Shown here: positions 1 through 12,430 of the stretch, one piece after another
How positions within the stretch are numbered: the first letter of the stretch is position 1
Layout of the letters: every line of letters starts with the position of its first letter
DNA from: Clitoria ternatea
Lineage: Eukaryota; Streptophyta; Magnoliopsida; Fabales; Fabaceae
NCBI GenBank assembly: GCA_037962975.1
Contig: CM075675.1
Location: 31,126,501 to 31,190,500 of the forward strand
Length of the DNA stretch: 64,000 nucleotides
Reading direction: 5' to 3'
Position numbers and translations under genes: made by a program
The notes under the pieces: model-generated
Databases searched by the model: none
What the model saw: only the letters and a program-made list of their open reading frames with translations
What the model was told of the DNA's origin: nothing

Positions 1-497
1 ACAATAATAAAATTAAATATACCTTTAGATATTTAATTAATAATAAATAAATTAAATATACTTATAAACATCTTATTAATAATAATTAAATTAAGTTACA
101 TTTATATTTAGAAGATAATGAAATGTTACCTTCATATACAAATGCTGTCAATTATATGTTGAAAGTGACATGTGGTCTAGTGGTAGTGCATTTGGTACTT
201 GTGTTTAGGGTCTTGGGTTCAAGTCCCACCAAGTGCCATTTCTTTTAAATTCGAATTTAATCATCACCCAATCAAAATCTGACACGTGTTCTATATTTTG
301 ATGGTGACACATGTGCAAATAAGAAATTGACAGTGTCCAGCATGCCATGTTAGCAAACGTCGTTAGGGGATTTTCTAACGGAAGGACCAAATTGACATGT
401 TTTTAAAAGTTTTAGGACCTCTTTGAAACAAAAAATAAATAGGGGACCAATTTAAAAAAACTTAAAAAGTTAGGGGACCAAACTGTGTATTTAGCCT
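1..497 (+). repeat. tRNA-like (SINE-like) repeat fragment
   Basis: An AT-rich leader is followed by Pol III promoter-like boxes. TGGTCTAGTGG at 173-183 fits an A box, and GGTTCAAGTCC at 216-226 is a perfect B box 32 bp later. The T-arm-like stem TGGG/CCCA is present, but no 7-bp acceptor stem can be formed, so this is not a functional tRNA. Positions 385-497 hold several degenerate modules containing GGACCAA followed by A- or T-runs. A tRNA-derived SINE or a related dispersed repeat is the best reading. It replaces the first 110 bp of the neighbouring LTR. Confidence 0.4.
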
Positions 498-1300
498 TAT
501 ATTTTTATTATTTGTTTTTTTAAAATAATAATAATAAAAAAATGAAAATATTTCTGAATGAGAATTTTAAAGTGACTTAATTAGTATTCACTAATTAAGA
601 AAATTATATTAAGAATTTTTAATATCTTTATTATTCACCATTTTTATTTTATGTTGTTATATTTTTTATTTTTTTTACATATTTAAGATTTAACTCTTAT
701 TAGAATTTTAAAATAAAATTTTGAAGGAATTAGACTATGGTTCTTTTGCACTTTTTGATCTACATAATATTTATGATTTTTTGGAATTTTTTGAAAATTT
801 TGAATTATTTTAATAAAATAATATATTTTAAATAATTTTAAATTCATATAAAGTTGCTTAAAATTAAAAATATTTACAAGAATGTAAAGTTAAATTATAA
901 GAAAATTTTCTAAAATCCATTTCAAGTAGACTTATCTAAAAATTATCGGTTTGAGAAAAATCTTGATTTTTTCTAATCGTTAAAAAATTAGAAACGTATC
1001 AATAAATTTTTATTAACAGAAAATTTTAGATTTTTAAAATTTCAGCTTTATATTACTTATTATAAAATTAGTGAGGACTGATATAATATCGCTAAATTTC
1101 AAAAAGGACTCATTTTGAATATTTAAAATATACCGAGTGAAGGGTTACTATTTGACTTAATAATTTTGCCGACAGTTACTATGCAAAACACTGTGTATGT
1201 ATGAAATTTTCAAAAGATGCACAGTAACAAGGAATAAAAAATTCAAAAATGCATAGTACTTTTATATTAAAATAATGGAATGCATAGTAAATTTTTTTCT

Positions 1301-1308
1301 TATAAATA
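1301..1308 (+). promoter_or_regulatory. TATA box of the LARD 5' LTR
   Basis: TATAAATA precedes a purine-rich GAGAGAGAGA leader and a splice-donor-like AAG|GTACGA at about 1438-1446. The same arrangement occurs in the 3' LTR and, on the minus strand, in the fragment at 14901-15627. Confidence 0.6.
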
Positions 1309-1544
1309 CTGAAGGATTTCTTCTTTAGAATTCACAATTTCAGATTAAGTTTTCTTAATATAGTAGTGCTAGTGAGATAGTGGTGGAAGTGAGAGAGAGA
1401 AATAATTTTTTTTTGGAAGAAGGTTCTGCTAAAATTCTAAGGTACGAATACCTCACTTTTATATTTTTTTGGGTTATTTTCATATCGTTTTTAGAAATCT
1501 GTTATTATACTAGAAATAATATTATTTTAAGTTACTATTCTGCA

Positions 1545-1776
1545 TAGTAAAATACTATTTCAATAATAAATTACTATTTCAATAGTAAATTACTATTCAA
1601 ATAGTAAATTACTATTTATTATTACTATTTACCTTTACTGTTACTATTTACCTTTACTATTCACGTTTTACTATTTACCGTTACTATTCACATTTTACTA
1701 TTTACTGTTACTATTCATAATTTACTATTTACCGTTACTATTCACGTTTTACTATTTACTGTTACTATTTACTATA

Positions 1777-1810
<34 letters not shown>

Positions 1811-1825
1811 TAACATTTACCATTT
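1545..1825 (+). repeat. ACTATT-rich degenerate microsatellite in the LTR
   Basis: Tens of copies of a roughly 10-12 bp unit based on 'ttactattcac' and 'tactatttac' follow the promoter. They recur at 7868-8145 in the 3' LTR with small unit-level differences. Their reverse complement is at 14901-15070. Confidence 0.85.
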
Positions 1826-4236
1826 TTATTTTAAGTAGTAATCTTACTTTTCATCTTGTAATTATATTAAAATGAAATTGGTATGTTTTAGAACTCGGAG
1901 ACGAGGCGCGCATGGATTTTCAATAACGAATCGGTATACAAGAGGTAAGGGGGAGTGAGATAAGAATATAATATGAAAGACATAAGAATAAATGGAGGAG
2001 TCCCCTACTCCTTTTAAATTTAATAATATTATTATTTTAAAGTAATAACTTCTCAACATAAAATTTATAATAAATTTAATATATTGTGTAACTTATTCTG
2101 AAATATCTATACATGGATCTGAATTATTATAACTTATACGGATTGGACTAAACCTATGCAAAGACTGGGATTTTTTATATCCTATATGGATCGAACTAAA
2201 CCTATGCAAGGACTTGGACTATTATGACCTGTCTAGACTGAACTATACCTATGCGAAGACTGGATATATGGACTTATATAGATCTGTGTGAGGAATGGAC
2301 TATAAGGACTCAAAATCAAATCTACTAATTTAAATAACCATTAAAAATTTGAATTATATTTATAAGCGATATTTAGTTGATTTGACTTGATTATAATTAA
2401 TTATATTTGATTTCGATTAATGATATTGTGATTTATAATATTAGACTGTGATTAATAATATGCAATTATGATTGATGATATTTGATTAAGATTGATGAGA
2501 TTACTATACTTAATTGTGGTTGATGAATGATTGGTGACCTTGTGATATGAAGTTTAAGCATATAGCAAGCATGACGGAAAGTTAAAACTCAGTAAGAATT
2601 TTCTTACCTTACTCTTTAAATTTTTATTCCAAGAGAAAGTATTTTATAATTATTTTAGTCTTTTATTTCTTCTTAGAAATAATTTTTATTAACTTTATTT
2701 TTAATCTCTATAATAAAATCTAGTATTAGAAAGAAGCTATTTTATGAAAATCAGAGGTTGAGATAATTAATTCTTGAATTAAAGAAAATTTTTATAGTTT
2801 TAAGTATTCTTAGTTAATGATTTTAAATTATTTTCTTTAGAAATTAGAAGTTTAAAGTAAATTATTTTGGTTTTTTCCAACGAAATAACTAAAGAATATT
2901 TTGTGGAGATTTCAAAAACTCAATCTAGTTAAGATTCAAATTGAGAAAGATTATGTAAATATGTGAAGATTTTTAAGAGAAAGCTTTGAGATATTTAAGG
3001 CTTGGAAACTCAATTTTGTTAAGATCTGAATTTGAAGACTGTACTAAATTATTTCAGTATAACAGAAGTTCAAAGAAGAACTTATGGAAATGTACAGTTT
3101 GTTGTGATGATTTTGTGAACCTTTATGGTATTCAATAATTGAGTTTCTAAAAGCCTTAACCAACTAAATATGCGAGTAGTTCATGCATCATGAATCATTA
3201 AAGAGAAATGAGATGTGATATTGCCTGGGGACGGATTATAGAAACCGAGGATACATTAGAGGAGGCTTAATTGTGAGCCTTGCGATGAGAGAGTGTGAAA
3301 GGGTGCTTCAGGTGACCTGGGGTCGCTCCCTAGTGTCGGGTACTTTCACAATAAAAACTTTCTCAGTCTGACTAGTCTCTAAGTGTTTCCACGCCAGTTG
3401 AGTTGTTCATATGCCATGAAGGCATTTATGTTATTATTATCCAGAATTTATGAAACAGTGTAAACTCCTGGTTGGCCCAGTGCAAACTAAAACTTTAAGG
3501 GCCCACATGCATAAACTGAATGAGATAGTAGCATAAGCATTACATAACATTCATGTGATTGTGACATTCTATATGGATGGTTATGAATGAAAATATAAGT
3601 GTTATGTATATGGAAACCCTATATTCATAATTGATTGTATATGAGATTATGACAGATATTACTATATTAGTTTGTGAAAACCCTTATGCTTATGTCTTAT
3701 CTGTAATATATTATATTTTGTTTCTCACTCCTTCTTGTTTGAATTTTTGTGTCCAAAATATATGTTATATGATATATAGCTAGCAGCCCAAGATGGAAGG
3801 ATATGTAATTACAAGAGGATAAAGTGGTCTCATCCTCAATCGATTAGATGAAGAGATATGACAAGAGTAGGATTCAAAAACTCAATGGTTCAAGGACTAG
3901 GAAATGATTGTTCACATTTGTAGTAGAGGTATAGTTTAGTTTTATTTTGCCTTATTACAATATCAAGTAGATAATTATAACAAGGTAAAGGTTAAACTTT
4001 GATAAACTCTTTCATTCAGATATAATATTGTAATGATTTATCACTTATGATTTCTATAAATTATTTTGTCATTATGGACAAATATTGAAAGACAATTTTA
4101 TTTTATTTTTTTTACTTTCAATATTCAAAGGAAATCAGATGTATATACGTCCTTGTATACACGAGATAAAGAGGGATAAATATGCATATCTTTCTAAAAA
4201 AAAATTATCTCGTGTATATAAGGGGGTGTTACAAAG

Positions 4237-4248
4237 TGGTTTCAGAGC
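4237..4248 (+). other. Primer-binding site of the LARD
   Basis: TGGTTTCAGAGC starts three bases after the LTR end. It differs at one base from TGGTATCAGAGC, the standard complement of the initiator tRNA-Met 3' end used by many plant LTR elements. Confidence 0.75.
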
Positions 4249-6693
4249 AGTTCAATCCAAACCGGCTTGTGGTATGGTCTTACTAGCGTGTTAGTGTACT
4301 CTGATGGTTAAGTTTGACAAGAGATTTTATGGTTGAGAAAAGAGGAAATTTTATTGGAGTAAATGGTAAGAAGTAAGTGAAGAAAAATTAGGAGTATAGA
4401 AAGAAGGAACTAATTTTAAGTTCATAAGAAGTATAAGTTAGAACTTTATAGCCTGTTACTTGAAAAATGTTATTGCAGGGATTATCAGAAACTGGCCATT
4501 CTGAAGTCTTTCTTGACATTGTTTAAGTACGGGCCTTAATGTATGATGGAATGATAAGGTAAATTAACTAATGCAGTTATTTCCTTTTATTCCAAGTGTA
4601 TTGTATGGTGTTTGATTCTCTGATTAATATGTGATAGTGAAATATTCTAACATTTTCCTGTTTTACAATATGGTATGAGACAACAAGGGAGATAAGACAA
4701 TAGAAAATTCTTAGAAATATTTTGGTATGAATTCTAGACTGGAGCTGTCGTGACTTTGACTACTTAGTTATAAACTATCGGGACTGATCACCCCGAATGA
4801 TTTGCACTAAGTAGTGAAAGACATGTCAAAAGAAGGATGTTAAGATCAACGAATTTAACCTTGGGTTAATGTGGTATATGGAGAAATGGAGATAAACTCA
4901 ATAAATTCTATTAGGATATTCCTTACCATGTCCTTGAAGTTGTAGAGATACTTGTGTGAATTAGAATTCTAATGGGTAGATAACTGTTGTAATCTCAAAC
5001 TAGTATAACAAATTGTTTAAGATAGAATCATAGTTTTGTCTTTTGGTGATATATTTTGAAAAGAAAAATGTGTGGATGTATGCTTCATGAAAGAAATATG
5101 ATAATTTATAACTTGTTTGATATAACAAATAATCATATTAGGAATTGTATCTCTGGCTATTTGTATTGATTCTTCTTTTGTATGACATATAAAATATGTT
5201 AATTATTGTTTGATTTGATAAAGTTTTCATTTATGATGTCTATGATTGAATAATATATATAATGGTTATGTGTGTAAATATATGAATTAATAAAACTTTT
5301 ATGATTGTGACATCGAATGTAATTAACCATATATTTTTGAATTTTTTTTAAAATTGATTTATTGTGATAAATATATCAATGAATGACCTAAAATAAGCAT
5401 TATAGATCTTTGGAAGACATCGATATTGGTTTAATATTTAGAAATTATGACATAAAATATTTTTTGTGATTCCTAACAATATGATACATGTTTATCAAGT
5501 TATTTTCTTTTAGTCATCGATTTTGTTCGACGAATATACATACCTGACATAAATCATTGTTATGTAATAACCATTGTAGATTTAAAATAAAGAAACGTGT
5601 TAGTAAACCATGAGGAAGTATATATGAACCTTTACTTATTGATTTTCCTATAAAGAGAATTACATAAGTCTTAGTTACCCATAAAAAAAAATTCAAGTGA
5701 GTATTTCTAAGTCAACGTAGTGATTTGTGATCATTTAAGATTGGAGAATTTATCAAATATATGTAATGGTTGTAGTCAATTATAATGAAATGTGCAATCA
5801 CTTAGTTAAGGAATATTTAATTCATTATAGAAGACAATAAGAAATGATTACATACCCTGGATTATCATGAAGCAAAGACCACAAGGATTTAACTAGATAA
5901 ACAAGTACAACATGGACTAAGACATATTTATCCTTTCTCACTAGGATAATTTATTATACACGATTACATTAAGGAAAATAAAATAGAACATCTAGTATAT
6001 CATAGATAGAGGTCTAAGAGTCTTGGCAATACAAAAATTATCCAAACTAGAGAAATAATCATAACGATTATAAGAAGTGAGGCACTTGTTACCACAACCT
6101 GTAGTCCATCCCGACTTCGTTCTTTCTTACTTCTAGGAAGGTTGGCCATCGAATAGTATGATAGTACTTGAGAAAAAGATTGAAGAAATTGGATAGAAGA
6201 GAGAAACTAAGAAACCTTGAAGTTGTGATAGGAAGTGAGAATTGAATGAGAATTTATAAGCAAGTAAGGGAGGGAGAGTTGCAACGGTCATAAACGGCTA
6301 GTCCAACGGCTAGTCCAACGGCTAGTTGCTAACGGCTAGTTGTCCAGTAATTAATTCTTAGCAGTCCATTTTACTATGTTACGAGTAGGAATTTTAATTA
6401 ATAGATGTTATGGATTATGTTAAGTAAGATTTTAATAGATTGAGAAACGTAATTATTGAGGTGTTTAGAGTTAACCATCAATTTATGATGAGCATGGTTG
6501 ACAAAATTAAGACGAGTAATATTTTTGAGTTAAGGAAAAAAATACAGGTAAGATTAAAAAAAAGAGATAAATGGCAATGTTAAGGAAAATGTACACAATT
6601 GTCAAGGAAACTAGAAATATATTTTAGAACAGTTCAGTTAGTTTATCTATGGTAAGATTTATTAACAATATTAAATTTCGAGGACGAAATTTC
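4249..6693 (+). other. LARD internal region, no coding capacity
   Basis: AT-rich DNA with stops in all frames and no recognisable gag, protease, RT or integrase motif. At 6295-6350 there is a short tandem repeat of 'ccaacggctagt' (about four copies, degenerate at the end). Nothing else is identifiable. Confidence 0.7.
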
Positions 6694-6710
6694 TTTTAGG
6701 GGAGTAGAGT
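6694..6710 (+). other. Polypurine tract of the LARD
   Basis: The purine-rich stretch AGGGGAGTAGAG lies immediately before the 3' LTR start TGTAACATCC, where plus-strand priming is expected. Confidence 0.65.
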
Positions 6711-9700
6711 TGTAACATCCTATTTTCATCACAAATAGAAAATAGATATTAATATATTTCTTGAGAAATACTTACTATAAGTTAGTTTATTATTATCATT
6801 TTTTTTGAAATTTTGGTATTTATATTTTTATTATTTGTTTTTTTAAAATAATAATAATAAAAAAATGAAAATATTTCTGAATGAGAATTTTAAAGTGACT
6901 TAATTAGTATTCACTAATTAAGAAAATTATATTAAGAATTTTTAATATCTTTATTATTCACCATTTTTATTTTATGTTGTTATATTTTTGTTTTTTTTTA
7001 CATATTTAAGATTTAACTCTTATTAGAATTTTAAAATAAAATTTTGAAGGAATTAGACTATGGTTCTTTTGAACTTTTTGATCTACATAATATTTATGAT
7101 TTTCTGGAATTTTTTGAAAATTTTGAATTATTTTAATAAAATAATATATTTTAAATAATTTTAAATTCATGTAAAGTTGCTTAAAATTAAAAATATTTAC
7201 AAGAATGTAAAGTTAAATTATAAGAAAATTTTCTAAAATCCATTTCAAGTAGACTTATCTAAAAATTATCGGTTTGAGAAAAATCTTGATTTTTTCTAAT
7301 CGTTAAAAAATTAGAAACGTATCAATAAATTTTTATTAACAGAAAATTTTAGATTTTTAAAATTTCAGCTTTATATTACTTATTATAAAATTAGTGAGGA
7401 CTGATATAATATCGCTAAATTTCAAAAAGGACTCATTTTGAATATTTAAAATATACCGAGTGAAGGGTTACTATTTGACTTAATAATTTTGCCGACAGTT
7501 ACTATGCAAAACACTGTGCATGTATGAAATTTTCAAAAGATGCACAGTAACTAGGAATAAAAAATTCAAAAATACATAGTACTTTTATATTAAAATAATG
7601 GAATGCATAGTAAATTTTTTTCCTATAAATACCGAAGGATTTCTTCTTTAGAATTCACAATTTCAGATTAAGTTTTCTTAATATAGTAGTGTTAGTGAGA
7701 TAGTGGTGGAAGTGAGAGAGAGAAATAATTTTTTTTTGGAAGAAGGTTCTGCTAAAATTCTAAGGTACGAATACCTCACTTTTATATTTTTTTTGGGTTA
7801 TTTTCATATCGTTTTTAGAAATCTGTTATTATACTAGAAATAATATTATTTTAAGTTACTATTCTGCATAGTAAAATACTATTTCAATAATAAATTACTA
7901 TTTTAATAGTAAATTACTATTCAAATAGTAAGTTACTATTTACTATTACTATTTACCTTTACTGTTACTATTTACCTTTATTATTCACGTTATACTATTT
8001 ACCGTTACTATTCACGTTTTACTATTTACTGTTACTATTCATAATTTACTATTTACCATTACTATTCACGTTTTACTATTTACTGTTACTATTTACTGTA
8101 ACTATTCACTATTCACTATTTACTATTCACTATTTAATATTTACCATTTTTATTTTAAGTAGTAATCTTACTTTTCATCTTGTAATTATATTAAAATGAA
8201 ATTGGTATGTTTTAGAACTCGGAGACGAGGCGCGCATGGATTTTCAATAACGAATCGGTATACAAGAGGTAAGGGGGAGTGAGATAAGAATATAATATGA
8301 AAGACATAAGAATAAATGGAGGAGTCCCCTACTCCTTTTAAATTTAATAATATTATTATTTTAAAGTAATAACTTCTCAACATAAAATTTATAATAAATT
8401 TAATATATTGTGTAACTTATTCTGAAATATCTATACATGGATTTGAATTATTATAACTTATACGGACTGGACTAAACCTATGCAAAGACTGGGATTTTTT
8501 ATATCCTATATGGATCGAACTAAACCTATGCAAGGACTTGGACTATTATGACCTGTCTAGACTGAACTATACCTATGCGAAGACTGGATATATGGACTTA
8601 TATAGACCTGTGCGAGGAATGGACTATAAGGACTCAAAATCAAATCTACTAATTTAAATAACCATTAAAAATTTGAATTATATTTATAAGCGATATTTAG
8701 TTGATTTGACTTGATTATAATTAATTATATTTGATTTCGATTAATGATATTGTGATTTATAATCTTAGACTGTGATTAATAATATGCAATTATGATTGAT
8801 GATATTTGATTGAGATTGATGAGATTACTATACTTAATTGTGGTTGATGAATGATTGATGACCTTGTGATATGAAGTTTGAGCATATAGCAAGCATGACG
8901 GAAAGTTAAAACTCAGTAAGAATTTTCTTACCTTACTCTTTAAATTTTTATTCCAAGAGAAAGTATTTTATAATTATTTTAGTCTTTTATTTCTTCTTAG
9001 AAATAATTTTTATTAACTTTATTTTTAATCTCTATAATAAAATCTAGTATTAGAAAGAAGCTATTTTATGAAAATCAGAGGTTGAGATAATTAATTCTTG
9101 AATTAAAGAAAATTTTTATAGTTTTAAGTATTCTTAGTTAATGATTTTAAATTATTTTCTTTAGAAATTAGAAGTTTAAAGTAAATTATTTTGGTTTTTC
9201 CCAACGAAATAACTAAAGAATATTTTGTGGAGATTTCAAAAACTCAATCTAGTTAAGATTCAAATTGAGAAAGATTATGTAAATATGTGAAGATTTTTAA
9301 GAGAAAGCTTTGAGATATTTAAGGCTTGGAAACTCAATTTTGTTAAGATCTGAATTTGAAGACTGTACTAAATTATTTCAGTATAACAGAAGTTCAAAGA
9401 AGAACTTATGGAAATGTACAGTTTGTTGTGATGATTTTGTGAACCTTTATGGTATTCAATAATTGAGTTTCTAAAAGCCTTAACCAACTAAATATGCGAG
9501 TAGTTCATGCATCATGAATCATTAAAGAGAAATAAGATGTGATATTGCCTGGGGACGGATTATAGAAACCGAGGATATATTAGAGGAGGCTTAATTGCGA
9601 GCCTTGCGATGAGAGAGTGTGAAAGGGTGCTTCAGGTGACCTGGGGTCGCTCCCTAGTGTCGGGTACTTTCACAATAAAAACTTTCTCAATCTGACTAGT

Positions 9701-10557
9701 CTCTAAGTGTTTCCACGCCAGTTGAGCTGTTCATATGCCATGAAGGCATTTATGTTATTATTATCCAGAATTTATGAAACAGTGTAAACTCCTGGTTGGC
9801 CCAGTGCAAACTAAAATTTTAAGGGCCCACATGCATAAACTGAATGAGATAGTAGCATAAGCATTACATAACATTCATGTGATTGTGACATTCTATATGG
9901 ATGGTTATGAATGAAAATATAAGTGTTATGTATATGGAAACCCTATATTCATAATTGATTGTATATGAGATTATGACAGATATTACTATATTAGTTTGTG
10001 AAAACCCTTATGCTTATGTCTTATCTGTAATATATTATATTTTGTTTCTCACTCCTTCTTGTTTGAATTTTTGTGTCCAAAATATATGTTATATGATATA
10101 TAGCTAGCAGCCCAAGATGGAAGGATATGTAATTACAAGAGGATAAAGTGGTCTCATCCTCAATCAATTAGATGAAGAGATATGACAAGAGTAGGATTCA
10201 AAAACTCAATGGTTCAAGGACTAGGAAATGATTGTTCATATTTGTAGTAGAGGTATAGTTTAGTTTTATTTTGCCTTATTACAATATCAAGTAGATAATT
10301 GTAACAAGGTAAAGGTTAAACTTTGATAAACTCTTTTATTCGGATATAATATTGTAATGATTTATCACTTATGATTTCTATAAATTATTTTGTCATTATG
10401 GACAAATATTGAAAGACAATTTTTATTTTTATTTTTACTTTCAATATTCAAAGGAAATCAGATGTATATACGTCCTTGTATACACGAGATAAAGAGGGAT
10501 AAATATGCATATCTTTCTAAAAAAAATTTTATCTCGTGTATATAAGGGGGTGTTACA
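6711..10557 (+). repeat. 3' LTR of the LARD (complete, 3,847 bp)
   Basis: Begins TGTAACATCC and ends GGTGTTACA, with complementary termini. TATAAATA is at 7624-7631, and the ACTATT array follows at 7868-8145. At 10557 it abuts, without a visible target duplication, the truncated U3 of the minus-strand Tat element. Confidence 0.9.
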
Positions 10558-10677
10558 TACCGACTGGGTCACTATCCTGGGATACCGATTAGCTTCCAGG
10601 ACGGCTGAGACTGCCTTTTGCCCTTAGGACCAGTATTCAGACCGGATAGCCTTGGAGCCGGTATCCAGACCGGATCA
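10558..10677 (-). repeat. 3' LTR remnant of the minus-strand Tat element
   Basis: This 120-bp piece matches the U3 start of the LTR at 14004-14900. On the plus strand it ends in ACCGGATCA, followed by the complement of the polypurine tract AAGCTAGGGGACAAA. The rest of the LTR is lost at the LARD junction. Confidence 0.8.
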
Positions 10678-10839
10678 TTTGTCCCCTAGCTTGTGTGAAG
10701 GACTGTGAGTTGCTCATATAAGCTATGCAGTTCATAAGTGGTCTGTATGCCAGCGTATCCTACAAGAATACAAGTTATGTTTTTTACCTTCGAAACACTC
10801 ATTAACCATCGAATATTGTCCCCAAGTGTTATGGAGTGA

Positions 10840-11600
10840 ACGACTCTGAGTAATTCCGAGTGGAATATTTGACTTCTGAGTGATCGATTCTGAGTGAGGC
10901 ATATTCTGGCCTTGTTACAAGGGAAATTCCATTCCCTCTGAGTGGAAACTCTCCCGAGCAATAGCTCCGAGTGGAATCTCTCAGATTAATTCCTTCTGGA
11001 TAGAAGGATCCGATTAATCCTTCCTGGGTGGAAGGTTCTGAGTGATTCTTCAATCGGTGCTTGGTCTAATTGTGCCAACTACATTCGGAGTTCAGTTTTA
11101 AGTCCTACAATCTGAGTCTTCATTTGTGTCCGAAATTTCCGAGTGCAACTTTCCCGAGTGGGATGTCCCCGAGTGTGACGCTTCCTCGTGGGATTGCATT
11201 GAGTGATACATTTCTGATCTTAACGTAATACAGCACTGAGTGAAGGATTTCCGACCTCCATCTGGTATGTTACCGAGTGAAGCATTTTCCGAGTGTGATA
11301 CTTAGGGACAGAGAAACGCTTCGACTTATGATGAGTGCGTTTCGGGTAGAGATTTTCCCGAGTAAACAATTCCTGATTGAAACTTCAAAGTGAGATTCTC
11401 TCAGCTTACAGAATTCAAGAGTCGAACTTCAATAAGATATTGCCGACTAAATTATTTAAGAGTCTTGCATCGAATTTGAAGTGTTTTCGAGTAAGGAAAC
11501 CCAAGGGAAAATATTTCCGAGTGGGGAATTCCAAAGGGAGTACTTCTGGGTGAATTCAATAATAAGAATGACGATTGACTCTTCTGCGACGTTCGATAAA
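10840..11600 (-). repeat. CACTCGGA-type short repeats in the Tat 3' region
   Basis: Many irregularly spaced copies of 'ccgagtg' and variants (plus strand; CACTCGG in element orientation). Weaker versions occur in the same position of the plus-strand Tat element (31730-31930), and the motif dominates the LTR at 25051-29634. Confidence 0.6.
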
Positions 11601-12130
11601 ACCTACTAGTCGTGATTGGGGTTCGGTTTGATCCTACAACCCATGTCTTCAATGGCGTTCGGTTTAATCCTACTAACCTTTTTTCTTTAATCGGTGTTAG
11701 CTCTTACCCATTCACCGTTCTTCTTCAATCGGTGTTGGATTTTAACCATTCACCGGCCTTCATACTCCGTGTTGGATTTTACCCATTCACCGGCCTTCAA
11801 ATGGGGTTCGGTGCAATCCTACAACCCATTTCCTAAGGTTCGGTTCAATCCTACAATCCAGGTCTTCACCGACGTTCGGCCAAACCTACTAGTCGTACTC
11901 GGAGTTCGGTTTAATCCTACAATCCGAGCCTTCAATCACTCGGTGTTGGATTTTACCCATTCACCGGCCTTCAAATGGGGTTCGGTGCAATCCTACAACC
12001 CATTTCCTGAGGTTCGGTTCAATCCTACAACCCAGGTCTTCAACGGTGTTCAGCCAAACTTACTAACCATACTCGAAGTTCGGTTTAATCCTACAATCCG
12101 AGCCTTCAAACACTCGGTGTTCACCCCTTT
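11600..12130 (-). repeat. Tandem repeats shared by Tat 3' regions
   Basis: A degenerate unit containing 'ggttcggtttaatcctac' recurs about ten times. The two longest copies, near 11745 and 11945, span about 200 bp each. The same motif in the same orientation relative to the element lies at 31195-31690 downstream of integrase. This matches the known hypervariable tandem-repeat zone between pol and the 3' LTR of Tat/Ogre elements. The open frames across it are by-products of the repeat. Confidence 0.7.
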
Positions 12131-12142
12131 GTACCTTCGAAG

Positions 12143-12191
12143 AGGTTCATCACTAACAACGGATACGTTGTTACGATCATCCGTCCTGAAA
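12143..12191 (-). repeat. Single hairpin-forming repeat unit
   Basis: On the minus strand CAGGACGGATGATC is followed by the perfect 8-bp stem TAACAACG-tatc-CGTTGTTA and then GTGATGAACCTC. The left flank is the same as in the units at 31061-31190 and 35841-36382, but the stem bases are entirely different, with pairing preserved. Confidence 0.65.
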
Positions 12192-12430
12192 GTATCTTAT
12201 CACAACATAGTTGTGCATTGAATAAAATCATAAGTCATAGGTGAACAGAGAGAATATTTCATTAATCATGGATTATAATATTTAAAAAGACGTAAGGCCG
12301 AGACAGGGTTTTGCCTAATTAAACCCTTTTTGATAAAACCTGATCAGAAAAATCCAAGAAAATGAGTGCAGACCGTTTTACCGACTGGCTACAACAGCCG
12401 AAGGCGTTCTCGACTTTGATAGCCTGATCT

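Larger units (their letters stand above)
498..4233 (+). repeat. 5' LTR of the LARD (5'-truncated)
   Basis: It aligns almost base for base with 6821-10557; by eye the two differ at roughly one base in a hundred. It starts abruptly 110 bp into the LTR, directly after the tRNA-like repeat, and ends at GGTGTTACA just before the primer-binding site. Short ORFs inside it, such as the 65-codon one at 1862-2059 that recurs at 8186-8383, exist twice only because the LTR exists twice; they are not genes. Confidence 0.9.
498..10557 (+). mobile_element. LARD-type non-autonomous Ty3/Gypsy-like LTR retrotransposon
   Basis: Two nearly identical direct repeats (498-4233 and 6711-10557) flank a 2.5-kb internal region with a primer-binding site at its left end and a polypurine tract at its right end. 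No gag or pol is recognisable, which is the definition of a LARD. The complete LTR begins TGTAACATCC and ends GGTGTTACA, as in several other LTRs of this window. A stretch just before the polypurine tract, 'cgaggacgaaattt', resembles the pol end of chromovirus-type Gypsy elements. The 5' LTR lacks its first 110 bp, so no target duplication can be checked. It must be mobilised in trans, if at all. Confidence 0.85.

Noticed and set aside
173..240. Functional tRNA gene
   Set aside because: A and B boxes and a T-arm are present, but the segments that should form the acceptor stem do not pair, so it is at most a tRNA-derived repeat.
1862..2059. 65-codon ORF present twice (also 8186-8383, minus strand)
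   Set aside because: The two copies lie at the same position of the two LARD LTRs; the frame is AT-rich chance sequence with no motif.
11694..12221. 175-codon plus-strand ORF with repeated peptide
   Set aside because: It is the translation of the Tat tandem repeat zone; repeats with a period divisible by three keep frames open.
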